Below, one piece after another: positions 18,109-26,381 of a stretch of 64,000 bases of DNA (the first letter of the stretch is position 1; each line of letters opens with the position of its first letter). The notes beneath the pieces are model-generated. The model saw nothing but the letters and a program-made list of their open reading frames with translations, made no database searches and had not been told where the DNA came from. A program made the position numbers and the translations under genes. Location: positions 1 through 64,000 of the forward strand of contig JAAYEF010000010.1 in the NCBI GenBank assembly GCA_012728875.1. Direction: 5' to 3'. This stretch comes from Candidatus Cloacimonadota bacterium (GTDB lineage: Bacteria > Cloacimonadota > Cloacimonadia > Cloacimonadales > Cloacimonadaceae).

Positions 18109-20592
18109 TCATTCTGGTTCGCTGCTAGCTATAACTTTATAGAAGTACATTTTTTCGGTGCCTTCGTAAACAAAGTTGGTGTCTGAAACGGTAGCCAATT
18201 CACTCCAGGGGCCGGCAGCATAGGGATCGGGGGAACCCAGGATGATGTAAGATTGGGCTCCGTCCACCTCGTTCCAATTCAAGACGGGCTGCCCCAAGGC
18301 GTTTAAATTGACTTCAACAAAAGGGACGTTCAGTTGTTGGGGGACGTGGACTTCCATCAAGAAGCGTGTGTTGGGGCGCCATCTCCTGGATTCTCCTGTA
18401 AGAATTGATGCACCTTCATCAAAATCCGAACCTCCGCCCCAAGTCATGTTTTCCAGGAACGTTGCGGCGATGGCGCTTTCAGGGAAGGCTCGAGCCGGGT
18501 TCGTGAATGAAACATCAATGAGCAGATTGCTTGTTCCATCCCAGACAAAAGGCTGATCGAACCAGAAGTAGTTCCATCCGAGAGAAGCCAGGGGTTGGGA
18601 GGCAAGAAAACAAGTTTGGAAGCTTTCGACATCATTGTCGTAACCCGTCAGGGTGGTTGCCGACGTATGTTTTATGCGGAACATGAGGTTATCCAGAGGG
18701 TTTAAATGCCAGGTTATCACATTGAAAGCTATGCCTTCAATTTGTTTGTTGGCCCGAACACCCTTGGCATTCAGTTCATCTGCCGAAAACAGCATCTGGG
18801 TACGGGCGGCTTTATATCTGGTGAAAAAAGGAAGAAAACTTTGGCTCTCTCCTTCACCAACGGTGATTATTGAGGAAAGGGTTGTTTTGAATTTCCATAC
18901 GGGACAGTTGATTGCATCACCAATGATATTATAAGGTACCACTTGCCAACCATATTCCGTGCTATGGGAAAGGGTGGGTGGCGTCCAAGACAGGGTGTTG
19001 CCCAAATCTCCTATATACTCGAGATTGGGAAACTTTCCAAAATATAGTTTGTAGCCGGTTGGACCACCTCCACCGCTGGCCCAGCTCAAAGTCACATCAA
19101 TTGGAACCAGAATGGCATTGTTTTCAGGATACATCAGGGTTGCGGGGGCGGGAAATTGTCCCGGATTTTCAATGGAAGTTTGAATCACCAGATTTGGGCG
19201 GATGTCCGACACTATTCCATGTCCGGTTGGCATGGTGTTTTGCGACCAAGTGAGGTGTTTTCCTTCTGCCCGGGTTGAGCGTAACAATCCTCCGGATGAA
19301 TATTGACCTGGATTTCCAAGATTTCTTTCCACAAGAACCAGCAGGTTGGAATTTTGCCCCAGAAGGTAGCTATTGTCCAGAGCTATTGTATTCCAAGCGT
19401 TGGCCGTTATTCCGGTATGAGTATTATTATAGACAAGGGTGGCTCCTGCAACCATAATTTCCCAGGAAGTGTTTACCAAGTTTTCCCCCGCATAAGCTTT
19501 TAGGAAGATTTTTGTGGGAACGGAGGCATTTCTATTTACGGTTGCATACCAACTGAGGGATGAAATTCGATAGTTATTCGGCCCTAATTCGTCTGCCAAA
19601 TAGAGAGCAGCACTACGCTCATAGGCATGGTATGAACCCAGAGGGAAGCGTTGCGTAAATGTATCGGTTCCCAATACAATAGCCCCGTCTGGCGCAACCG
19701 TAAAACTGCTTATGGTGTTTCCAGTAGCGTTGCCGTAGACGTTGGATGGAACAACGCTCCAATAATAGTGAACGCCGGCTTCATAGCCATGCGGATGGTC
19801 ATAGGTCAAATCATCGCCCAAGTTGATACCGTTTGCAATGTCGGTTGGTGGATTATCTGTGCCAAGATATAGTTTATATCCGGTTGCTCCGATGGAATAT
19901 TTCCATTTGAGCTGAGAGCTTGCGGGGACGTTTGTTGCGTTATTTGCCGGATATAGTGGAGTTACAGGCGGAGGTATTGTGGTTGCGGGCGTTACCAACT
20001 GTATGTTTGGACGTACTTCATAGAGACCTCCATCCATATCATTTGGGAAGGAATTCATCTGATAAGCAAAGACTGCACAGCTTCTTTCAGTGCTGGAACC
20101 TTTGAAGGTTGGATATCCTTGCAAATCCGTTCCATCCCAGTTTTCAAAAAGAAATTCGACGTTTTGTGTTCCGTTCCAAGTAAAAGGTGAGGAAAATTCA
20201 AAATAATACCAACCTCCACCTTCGTAAGTTATGCTTCCTTGATATACCAGCTGGAAATTTGCGTAACCGGGGTAATAGGGGTCTGGTTCATGGTCTTCCA
20301 TTTCATAGGATGTTGCAAGCGTGTGTCTCACGTAGATGCGTTGATCATGTTTCGTATAATAGCGGGGATTGCCATATACTTCGAAACACACACCCAGGAT
20401 GTTGTTTGCCGTGAACAATGCGGAAGCGTTGATTTCGTCTTTTGTGTAAATTACTTTGCTCCAACCATAGTCATAGTTGCCGTAAAAAGGTATGCCAGAA
20501 ATTGATTGGCCTGTGCCGATAGTGTGGATATCGGCGTACAAAAAGCTTATGACTATGAAGGCCAATGCCATTAAGATGATTTTTCTCATCAT
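18109..20592 (-). CDS. Secreted surface protein with repeated beta-sandwich and Fn3-like modules
   Basis: An 827-residue exported protein with signal peptide MMRKIILMALAFIVISFLYA and a GGAGAC ribosome site. It has three copies of a domain opening TIGTGQSISGIPFYG, VLGTDTFTQRFPLGS and TVGEGESQSFLPFFT, separated by two Fn3-like modules (TGYKLYLGTDNPPTD and TGYKLYFGKFPNLEY). The same modules occur in the product at 7075 and, partly, in the GLUG protein at 26382. The end (PVLNWNEVDGAQSYIILGS to FYKVIASSEPE) resembles the last 65 residues of the products ending at 2547 and 7075. No enzyme motif is visible. Probably a cell-surface or matrix protein. Confidence 0.8.
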   Translation of the reverse strand: MMRKIILMALAFIVISFLYADIHTIGTGQSISGIPFYGNYDYGWSKVIYTKDEINASALFTANNILGVCFEVYGNPRYYTKHDQRIYVRHTLATSYEMEDHEPDPYYPGYANFQLVYQGSITYEGGGWYYFEFSSPFTWNGTQNVEFLFENWDGTDLQGYPTFKGSSTERSCAVFAYQMNSFPNDMDGGLYEVRPNIQLVTPATTIPPPVTPLYPANNATNVPASSQLKWKYSIGATGYKLYLGTDNPPTDIANGINLGDDLTYDHPHGYEAGVHYYWSVVPSNVYGNATGNTISSFTVAPDGAIVLGTDTFTQRFPLGSYHAYERSAALYLADELGPNNYRISSLSWYATVNRNASVPTKIFLKAYAGENLVNTSWEIMVAGATLVYNNTHTGITANAWNTIALDNSYLLGQNSNLLVLVERNLGNPGQYSSGGLLRSTRAEGKHLTWSQNTMPTGHGIVSDIRPNLVIQTSIENPGQFPAPATLMYPENNAILVPIDVTLSWASGGGGPTGYKLYFGKFPNLEYIGDLGNTLSWTPPTLSHSTEYGWQVVPYNIIGDAINCPVWKFKTTLSSIITVGEGESQSFLPFFTRYKAARTQMLFSADELNAKGVRANKQIEGIAFNVITWHLNPLDNLMFRIKHTSATTLTGYDNDVESFQTCFLASQPLASLGWNYFWFDQPFVWDGTSNLLIDVSFTNPARAFPESAIAATFLENMTWGGGSDFDEGASILTGESRRWRPNTRFLMEVHVPQQLNVPFVEVNLNALGQPVLNWNEVDGAQSYIILGSPDPYAAGPWSELATVSDTNFVYEGTEKMYFYKVIASSEPE

Positions 20593-21082
20593 TTTGTCTC
20601 CTTGAAAGTGTCTTTTTGAAATAGCTGGTCTGTAAGGGATGATGGGCCTGATTCTATCCGGGTTTGCCGACTACGCTTAGAAACAGGCCCGGTTTGATTG
20701 TGAAATGAACTAGGATGTCGAAAGATAAACCGATAAGACTACGGGCGTGATTATGCGTAATTGTGCGATGATTACGGTGGTTTTTTCCGCCCGAGCGTGC
20801 AAGTTTATTTTTCATTTTCGAAATTGAAAGGATAGAGGTGTGTATAATGGTCTGTGCTTGGAGACCGACTACGATCTGTGGACACATATTTCCCGCCAGG
20901 TATTTCACCATTATACTTTTGCCGTTTGGGAAATATGGTTTGTAAATCATTGTCATTCATCTCCTGTTTGGCACTTGTTTCGACAATTGCAGCTTTTTTA
21001 ATAGTATCCTGAACTGCGAATATATTTTGGATATCATGAGAAAAATTGTCAAGAATAAAAGCATTTGGCATTCCCCCATTTT
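20593..21082. other. Spacer between the surface protein gene and the IS4-type transposase
   Basis: About 490 bp. It contains the upstream region of the gene starting at 20592 and presumably the left end of the IS4-type element, whose inverted repeat I could not identify. A minus-strand open frame (20805-21110, 101 codons) begins inside the transposase 3' end in another frame; it has no recognised motif and I do not call it a gene. Confidence 0.45.
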
Positions 21083-22381
21083 TTAAACCAGTCTTATTTT
21101 CATTTGCCAAGGATCGGTCAAATCAGGTCTATATGGAGATGTATTATAGTGTGTAGTTCGCTGCAGGCAGATTTTCAGTACCTGGCAAAGCCTGTAGTAA
21201 ACGAACTGGCGTAGTTTAGCCCAGTCCTTTTTTCTAAAACAGATGATCTTTGGGAAGGCCTCCGCAATCTTTTCGATCACATCTTTACAGGAGTAGATGA
21301 AGTACAGCGAAATGATCATCAACATATTGAGATTCTTCAGTTTGACGTAGCTGGCCACACGCATTTTCTCCCATTGCAGGTCCTGTTTCATTTGCCGGTG
21401 CATTTCTTCAATCTTCCAACGTTTGCGGTATGCGCTGATTGCCCGCTGGATGATTTCCAAGTCCGACAGTTCCGGATCGCCAAAGTCGCAAATCAGATAG
21501 AAGTCCTTTCCCTTTTGCTTGCCTCTGGCAAATTTGCGACAAATAACCAGGCTGGCCTCTACACTGTTGGCTTTGGCGGAGGGATGATCGTCTGTCCGGA
21601 CCCCGATGCGCCGCGTGGCACAGCGAAAGGTCTCGTTGGGTTTGAAGCCCGGGAGTTCGAAAGCAAGGTCAATACTGCTTATTACCTGCTTGAAATTCAC
21701 TTCCGTTGTGTCTTCCAGGATGTTTCTTTTCCCAACGCCACGGACGATGAAAGACATGCCATTTTCAACCAGAAAGCCAATCGTCTTGCGGTCATCATAA
21801 CCCCGGTCAAAGACAAACAAGCCCCGACCATTGCTCTTGATGTTGATATCAATCAAGCGGTCATGCATAAGCTGTTTGATTGAATCAAGCTCCAAATCGG
21901 TGGAGATGAGATCACTGCTCACTGGCAACAACTGATAACCTTGGTCATCATCCAGACAGACCAAGATATTCAGAAGGTTATAACCTTTGGTTTGTATTGC
22001 TTTGCTGCCATTGTGTACCAGTTTGCAGCCTTCCATTTTCTTCGCGTAAGGTTTTTCAATATCGCTCTCGTCAACTATGATCAGGGAATCCTGTTCAAGC
22101 TTGGGACATACAATATCCATCAGGGCTTCACGTAATTGTTCATCCAGACCTTCCCGACCCAGATTCCTGTATAGGCGCTCACTGGTCTTCTTGGTGCTGG
22201 TCCCATCAATGGTATTCTGGGCGATTTTGTGAACCGATGCCGTGCCATTTCCACATATGCCAAACAGCATGTCCCGGATGAATTTGCTCACTGGTCTGCT
22301 CATGCCCCGGCTAATCCTGTTGACCAGGTTCGATAATTTTGCTTGCATAAAACTGCTGGTTTCTTTTTCTGTCTTCGTCAT
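21083..22381 (-). CDS. IS4-family DDE transposase
   Basis: A 432-residue transposase. The catalytic Asp residues are in LIIVDESDIEKPYAKKMEG and GLFVFDRGYDD. The family signature Y-x2-R-x3-E-x6-K is exact in YRKRWKIEEMHRQMK. Full length and uninterrupted, so possibly active. Its ribosome binding site (GGAG, 7 bases before ATG) lies in one arm of a 9-bp inverted repeat (see 22384-22431), a layout known from other IS elements where it prevents translation from outside transcripts. Confidence 0.9.
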   Translation of the reverse strand: MTKTEKETSSFMQAKLSNLVNRISRGMSRPVSKFIRDMLFGICGNGTASVHKIAQNTIDGTSTKKTSERLYRNLGREGLDEQLREALMDIVCPKLEQDSLIIVDESDIEKPYAKKMEGCKLVHNGSKAIQTKGYNLLNILVCLDDDQGYQLLPVSSDLISTDLELDSIKQLMHDRLIDINIKSNGRGLFVFDRGYDDRKTIGFLVENGMSFIVRGVGKRNILEDTTEVNFKQVISSIDLAFELPGFKPNETFRCATRRIGVRTDDHPSAKANSVEASLVICRKFARGKQKGKDFYLICDFGDPELSDLEIIQRAISAYRKRWKIEEMHRQMKQDLQWEKMRVASYVKLKNLNMLMIISLYFIYSCKDVIEKIAEAFPKIICFRKKDWAKLRQFVYYRLCQVLKICLQRTTHYNTSPYRPDLTDPWQMKIRLV

Positions 22382-22383
22382 AT

Positions 22384-22431
22384 CGACGCTCCTATTGGTT
22401 GAATTTCAAGACCAAGATAACGGGAGCGTCG
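22384..22431 (-). promoter_or_regulatory. Inverted repeat that would sequester the transposase ribosome binding site
   Basis: CGACGCTCC and GGAGCGTCG form a perfect 9-bp inverted repeat (arms 22384-22392 and 22423-22431) with a 30-base loop. In minus-strand transcripts starting outside the element, the arm nearest the ATG contains the GGAG ribosome site and would be paired. A transcript starting inside the loop would escape. This is inferred from known IS10/IS50-type regulation. Confidence 0.6.
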
Positions 22432-23030
22432 TTTTTGTAAAGATATTTATTGCAATTTCTTAAGATATATTTCTGTCCAAGATTTTGCAGGTTTTTGGCC
22501 TCCAGATATCCTCTTTATGAAGCTAATTTGCAAATCTTGACTCAAAGCTTCAAAAACAAATCCAAGCAAGAAATAACAGCTTTTTCCGATATTGACCTTC
22601 TATTTAACAGGTATGCTATATTTTTCAACGCCAAGAATCTTTGCCGGTGTGGATAACTTTGTTTTCCGGAGCTTGTTTTGTGGATAACTTCAAGAATTTT
22701 CTTCACAATTGTGCATAGACAACCCGATTTGCATCCGAAAACACAAATTAATGGACAGAAATATAAGCTATCTATCTGATAAACATGTTACTACAACTAC
22801 AGTTCCTCACTTTTTTGGGGGAATGCCTTTAAAAGCATGGCGCGGGATAGTAAAAGCAATAAATATCTCCCTTGATATATTTATTTCATATAACCAAATG
22901 AAACATAATGGGATTTACTGAAATTTTAACATGAAGATATCGATACTATGATTTATTATTCCATAATATGTGTTAAGTATATTATGGCATTAAGTTAAGT
23001 AGTCTACACAGATTTAAATGAAGAGGATGA
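22432..23030. other. AT-rich intergenic region with two DnaA-box-like sites
   Basis: About 600 bp of AT-rich sequence. Apart from the two TGTGGATAA sites near 22650-22690 nothing is recognised. A 70-codon open frame at 22709-22921 has no convincing ribosome site or motif. Confidence 0.4.
22648..22687 (+). promoter_or_regulatory. Pair of DnaA-box-like sequences
   Basis: TGTGGATAA (complement of TTATCCACA) occurs at 22648-22656 and 22679-22687, same orientation, 31 bp apart, each followed by CTT. A third 8-of-9 match (CGTGGATAA) is at 23174-23182. Whether they bind DnaA is unknown. Confidence 0.35.
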
Positions 23031-23186
23031 AAGTCAAAGCAGTTCATATCATTTTCAGAAGAGGTGATAGTAAGGGATAACAAGGCCCATTTTTACCACC
23101 TATCCAACTATGCTGGCTTCAGCCATCAAAAAGCAAATCTTACTGATATTCCTAATGGTATCCTTATTCCAACCGTGGATAAGTAG
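23031..23186 (+). pseudogene. Short protein-like open frame, probably a gene remnant
   Basis: Between an in-frame stop at 23028 and the stop at 23184 the frame encodes about 51 residues including VIVRDNKAHFYHLSNYAGF and DIPNGILIPTVDK. The composition looks like real protein rather than a shadow frame, but there is no ATG. It may be the 3' end of a lost gene or a small gene with a non-ATG start. The family is not recognised. Confidence 0.3.
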
Positions 23187-23215
23187 AAAAAAATAAATAA
23201 ACGGTACCCCTCAGC

Positions 23216-23413
23216 TCAAAATACACATGGTCCGGTTTTTTTGCTTGCGTCATATATGTCATGGTTAACCAAAAAAGACACTCTCACTCTCACCGAAGGA
23301 TGATCCATTTCTTTTGCTTCCAACTGTCCAGCTTTGATCCTTTTCATCACCGCTTGCCAGGATATTCCAACCAATTCCGTATATTCCCCAACACTTATCC
23401 ACTTGTCTGTCAT
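23216..23413 (-). CDS. Small helix-turn-helix (excisionase/MerR-like) protein
   Basis: A 65-residue protein. Start at ATG 23413, 8 bases after AAGGGAG. The stretch WISVGEYTELVGISWQAVMKRIKAG has the pattern of a winged-helix DNA-binding module of the Xis/MerR type, followed by a VRVRVSFLV wing-like strand. The last codons run into a dispersed intergenic repeat (23217-23256), so the C-terminus has probably been replaced. Possible roles are excisionase of a lost mobile element or a small regulator. Confidence 0.5.
   Translation of the reverse strand: MTDKWISVGEYTELVGISWQAVMKRIKAGQLEAKEMDHPSVRVRVSFLVNHDIYDASKKTGPCVF
23217..23256 (+). repeat. Dispersed intergenic repeat, copy 1
   Basis: Begins CAAAATACACATGGTCCG and continues through a T run to GCGTCATAT. 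The same start occurs at 26142 and 29743. This copy overlaps the end of the helix-turn-helix gene. Confidence 0.75.
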
Positions 23414-23647
23414 AAACTTTGCTCCCTTATTCCATTGCCCCAAAATTTGGGCGGAAGGTGTCGACGTCGCTCCGCCCCACAGCTACGGATCTCTCAAGTT
23501 TCAAAGTAGTCCGCCTCTAGACGGCTTTCAATCCTCCGCCTGGCTTCCTCGAGCCGCTTTTCTCTTGACATAATTAGACACGCCCCCAAACTAACCATTA
23601 TGGGTTTTTCATCCTTTCCATAAGAAAATATACTTAAAGGAGACATC

Positions 23648-24094
23648 ATGAAACAGGCTGTAAGTATTGCCCTAATTTCGCTTCTTTGCTTCGTCCCGTT
23701 CATGCTTTATGCGCAGAACCACTACATTAACCTCCATGGAACACGGGATTCCATAAAATGTGAATTGCTGGGTGTCGTGGATGGTCAGATTTATTATCGT
23801 ACCGATACACAAACATTGGTGGTCGTCCCTGTCGAGTCGGTAAAATCCGTAAAATATGGCAACAAGGATATCACAAAAACCATCTCTGCCGAAAACGGCA
23901 TCCCCTTAAGTCCTTACGCCCTAACTCTTTTCTCAAACGTGTCAGATTCAATTGCAACCCAAAACAGAGCCATAATGATCCAGCAAAATCAAGTTGATGA
24001 ACTGCGGGGCATCAAGTCGGGAGTTTATTTAATTGGTGGACTCTCCCTGGCTGGGATAATTGCGTCTCTTATAGGCATGTTCTCTGTAAAATAA
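23648..24094 (+). CDS. Small exported or membrane protein of unknown function
   Basis: A 148-residue protein after a strong AAAGGAG site. It has an N-terminal signal sequence (ISLLCFVPFMLYAQ), then about 85 residues with alternating beta strands (IKCELLGVVDGQIYYR, VVVPVESVKSVKYG), and a hydrophobic C-terminal segment (GVYLIGGLSLAGIIASLIGMF) that would anchor it in a membrane. The beta-rich part resembles small domains of Bacteroidetes-type hypothetical proteins that sense or bind at the envelope, but no family is certain. Confidence 0.6.
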   Translation: MKQAVSIALISLLCFVPFMLYAQNHYINLHGTRDSIKCELLGVVDGQIYYRTDTQTLVVVPVESVKSVKYGNKDITKTISAENGIPLSPYALTLFSNVSDSIATQNRAIMIQQNQVDELRGIKSGVYLIGGLSLAGIIASLIGMFSVK

Positions 24095-24232
24095 GTAACT
24101 ACTGATTGCTCTTGCTGTCTCCTGTATGGTCCTGCGACAGTATTTTAACTATTTTTGCTTCAAGTCGCTTAGGAATATCCCAATTTGCAAATTTGGGTGG
24201 CTTTTTACAATAGGGCTGGCCTCATGGAGCAG

Positions 24233-24289
24233 TCAGCTCGGGATAAAACGTTGACAGAGAATGATGTAGTTGGAGATTTGCCTAAGGAA
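24233..24289 (+). repeat. Dispersed intergenic repeat, partial copy upstream of the OLD-family gene
   Basis: Matches 26203-26260 closely, including a long identical stretch containing GATGTAGTTGGAGATTTGCC. This copy and the one at 26142 flank the OLD-family gene as direct repeats. Confidence 0.8.
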
Positions 24290-24421
24290 CAACAATAAAT
24301 GTCAGAAATCGTTTTGATTACTACACTGGTTGCTGACAAAACAATTGCATACGATTTTAAATAAAGAGACTGACATTATAATAAGTTGCCTATAAAGTGA
24401 ATAATTTCTAAGGAGAGGATC

Positions 24422-26137
24422 ATGAAAATTAAAAAGATTGTCATACACAATTATCGTTCGATCACTGACGCAACAATCGAGGCTGATCAGTTTTTAATGC
24501 TTGTGGGACCAAACAATTCAGGAAAAAGCAATGTCATCAATGCCCTTAGGACTTTTTATGAAGACAAGTTAAAGTGGTCTAATGAGGATTTCCCCAAAAT
24601 TAGCACCTTAGATAATGATTCTTGGATTGAAATCTCATTTGCATTAACAGACGATGAATGGAATAACTTAGCCGATAAATATAAGAGTAAACAGTTGACT
24701 AACACCCTTACAGTAAAACGATATTTTAAGGGTACAAAGGTACGGGCGTCTCAAAGCAATATTTATGCTATCGTCGACGGCGTTGAAGTAAATGAATTGT
24801 TTTATGGGGCTAAAAATGTCAGCACAGCAAAGGTGGGTAATGTAATTTATATCCCTGCACTTACAACACCCAATGAACAAATGAAAACCTCAGGACCATC
24901 GCCTCTTCGAGATATGTTGAACTTTATGCTAAAAAAAATAGTGAAGAAAAGTAATGCTTATACTCAAATCGAATCGGCTTTCAAGGAGCTTGACAAGGAA
25001 GCTAACAAACAAAATGGATTCCTATCCGAAATTTCTACACCAATCAACGAAGCCCTTAATGAATGGAATATTAAGCTAAATTTAACCGTGAATCCTGTTG
25101 GCACGGATGATATCTCTAAAAATTTAGTGAAACCATCCTTTGTAGACACAGTGTTAGGGGCTGATGGACTCGAATTAGAGAGATATGGACACGGCTTTCA
25201 AAGATCAGTGATATATGAATTAATCAAATTGTCTTCCACGTTCAAGGATGAAAAGGAGTCAGATAAAAAGGAATTTAACCCTGATTTTAATCTGATATTA
25301 TTTGAAGAACCCGAGTCGTTCCTTCACCCTGCACAACAGGAGATAATGGCATTTCATTTAAGAAGGTTAAGCTCTGTTGAAAATCAACAGATTTTAATTA
25401 CAACTCATTCACCGATTTTCGTGAGCAAAAACAGCGATGCAATTCCACAGATAGTGCGACTTAAAAAAGAAAACGGAGTTTCGAAGTTTTATCAAATGAA
25501 AGAGTTCGAACTAGATAAAGTATTCTCCAGCGTATTTGATTTTCAAAGTGCCCTCCAGAGCTATATAGATGACTCATCGATAGAGGAAGGACAAAAAAAT
25601 GAAGCAAAAAAACTTATAGCTTCGGCTCCCCCAGAATCTATCGCACTTCAACACGAAAAATTCAGATATCAGTTGTGGCTGGATTCTGATAAGGCATCAA
25701 TGTTTTTTGCTGATAAAGTACTACTGGTCGAAGGTGCTACTGAAAAAGCTCTATTTAATTATCTTTTAGCAAATCAATGGAATGATCTGTCTCAACATAG
25801 AATTTTTGTAGTAGATGCCTTGGGTAAATTTAATCTACACAGGTTCATGTTGTTGTTTGAAAGTTTTGGAATAGATCATGGGCTCATGTTTGATGATGAC
25901 AATTCAAAAAAGCATCATGATGTGATAAATAAATACATTTTAAGCAAAAAGAACCTTTTTACACTTTCCGATCCTGTTTGTTTTTCCGGTTGTTTAGAAA
26001 AACATTTTGAGTTAGATTTGTATAAAAGAGGTGATCAAAAACCATTGGAAATAATACGAGCTTTAGAAGAAAGAATGATTTCTCCAGAACAATTGGATCA
26101 ATTAAAAGAACTGTTTTGCAAAGCACTAGGAATCTAA
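24422..26137 (+). CDS. OLD-family ATPase/TOPRIM nuclease (probable phage defence)
   Basis: A 571-residue protein. The N-terminal ABC-type ATPase has Walker A GPNNSGKS (29-36) and a signature/Walker B region, LILFEEPESFLHPAQQEI, followed by the switch His in ITTHSPIF. The C-terminal TOPRIM domain is shown by LLVEGATEKALF and GLMFDDDNSK. This order is typical of OLD proteins; many are anti-phage nucleases. No UvrD-like helicase follows, so it is not a complete Gabija pair and fits a class 1 OLD. The gene is visibly AT-richer than the host genes around it and is flanked by direct copies of an intergenic repeat, both signs of acquisition. Good AAGGAGAGG ribosome site. Confidence 0.85.
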   Translation: MKIKKIVIHNYRSITDATIEADQFLMLVGPNNSGKSNVINALRTFYEDKLKWSNEDFPKISTLDNDSWIEISFALTDDEWNNLADKYKSKQLTNTLTVKRYFKGTKVRASQSNIYAIVDGVEVNELFYGAKNVSTAKVGNVIYIPALTTPNEQMKTSGPSPLRDMLNFMLKKIVKKSNAYTQIESAFKELDKEANKQNGFLSEISTPINEALNEWNIKLNLTVNPVGTDDISKNLVKPSFVDTVLGADGLELERYGHGFQRSVIYELIKLSSTFKDEKESDKKEFNPDFNLILFEEPESFLHPAQQEIMAFHLRRLSSVENQQILITTHSPIFVSKNSDAIPQIVRLKKENGVSKFYQMKEFELDKVFSSVFDFQSALQSYIDDSSIEEGQKNEAKKLIASAPPESIALQHEKFRYQLWLDSDKASMFFADKVLLVEGATEKALFNYLLANQWNDLSQHRIFVVDALGKFNLHRFMLLFESFGIDHGLMFDDDNSKKHHDVINKYILSKKNLFTLSDPVCFSGCLEKHFELDLYKRGDQKPLEIIRALEERMISPEQLDQLKELFCKALGI

Positions 26138-26141
26138 TCAT

Positions 26142-26260
26142 CAAAATACACATGGTCCGTTTTTTATTCTTGGGTCATATCGGGGTGTGGTACCATAGAG
26201 AAATCAGCTTGGAATATAACATTGACAGAAAATGATGTAGTTGGAGATTTGCCTAAGGAA
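26142..26260 (+). repeat. Dispersed intergenic repeat, longest copy, downstream of the OLD-family gene
   Basis: Starts 5 bp after the OLD gene stop. The first part (CAAAATACACATGGTCCG to CATATCGGGG) matches 29743; the second part (ATCAGCTTGG to CTAAGGAA) matches 24233. This copy therefore links the partial copies into one element of about 120 bp. Confidence 0.8.
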
Positions 26261-26381
26261 TAAAAATATGTTTGGCATCGTTTTATTGACAGAGGCAAGC
26301 CGCTCCCAACGGAAGTGGGATTTGTATATTGGCAAACCTTAGAATCGATGGATGGCAAAATCGCCAGAAGATGGAGGAATC

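Larger units (their letters stand above)
21083..22431 (-). mobile_element. IS4-family insertion sequence (outer ends not resolved)
   Basis: The limits given cover the transposase and its leader hairpin only. No terminal inverted repeats or target duplication could be recognised in the flanking few hundred bases, so the true ends lie somewhere outside these coordinates. Confidence 0.7.

Noticed and set aside
20805-21110. 101-codon minus-strand open frame overlapping the IS4-type transposase end
   Set aside because: It starts inside the transposase in another frame, has no ribosome site of its own and no recognised motif.
22709-22921. 70-codon plus-strand frame in AT-rich spacer
   Set aside because: No convincing ribosome site, no motif; expected by chance in AT-rich DNA.
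23494-23571. 25-codon charged frame (MSREKRLEEARRRIESRLEADYFET is encoded) upstream of the HTH gene
   Set aside because: Very short, no ribosome binding site, no family evidence.
24050-24145. Possible terminator after the 148-residue gene (CTGTC with GACAG)
   Set aside because: Only a 5-bp stem with a large loop; too weak to call.
24422-26137. Gabija system (GajA)
   Set aside because: The ATPase/TOPRIM architecture fits, but no UvrD-like helicase gene follows; it is better described as a solitary OLD protein.
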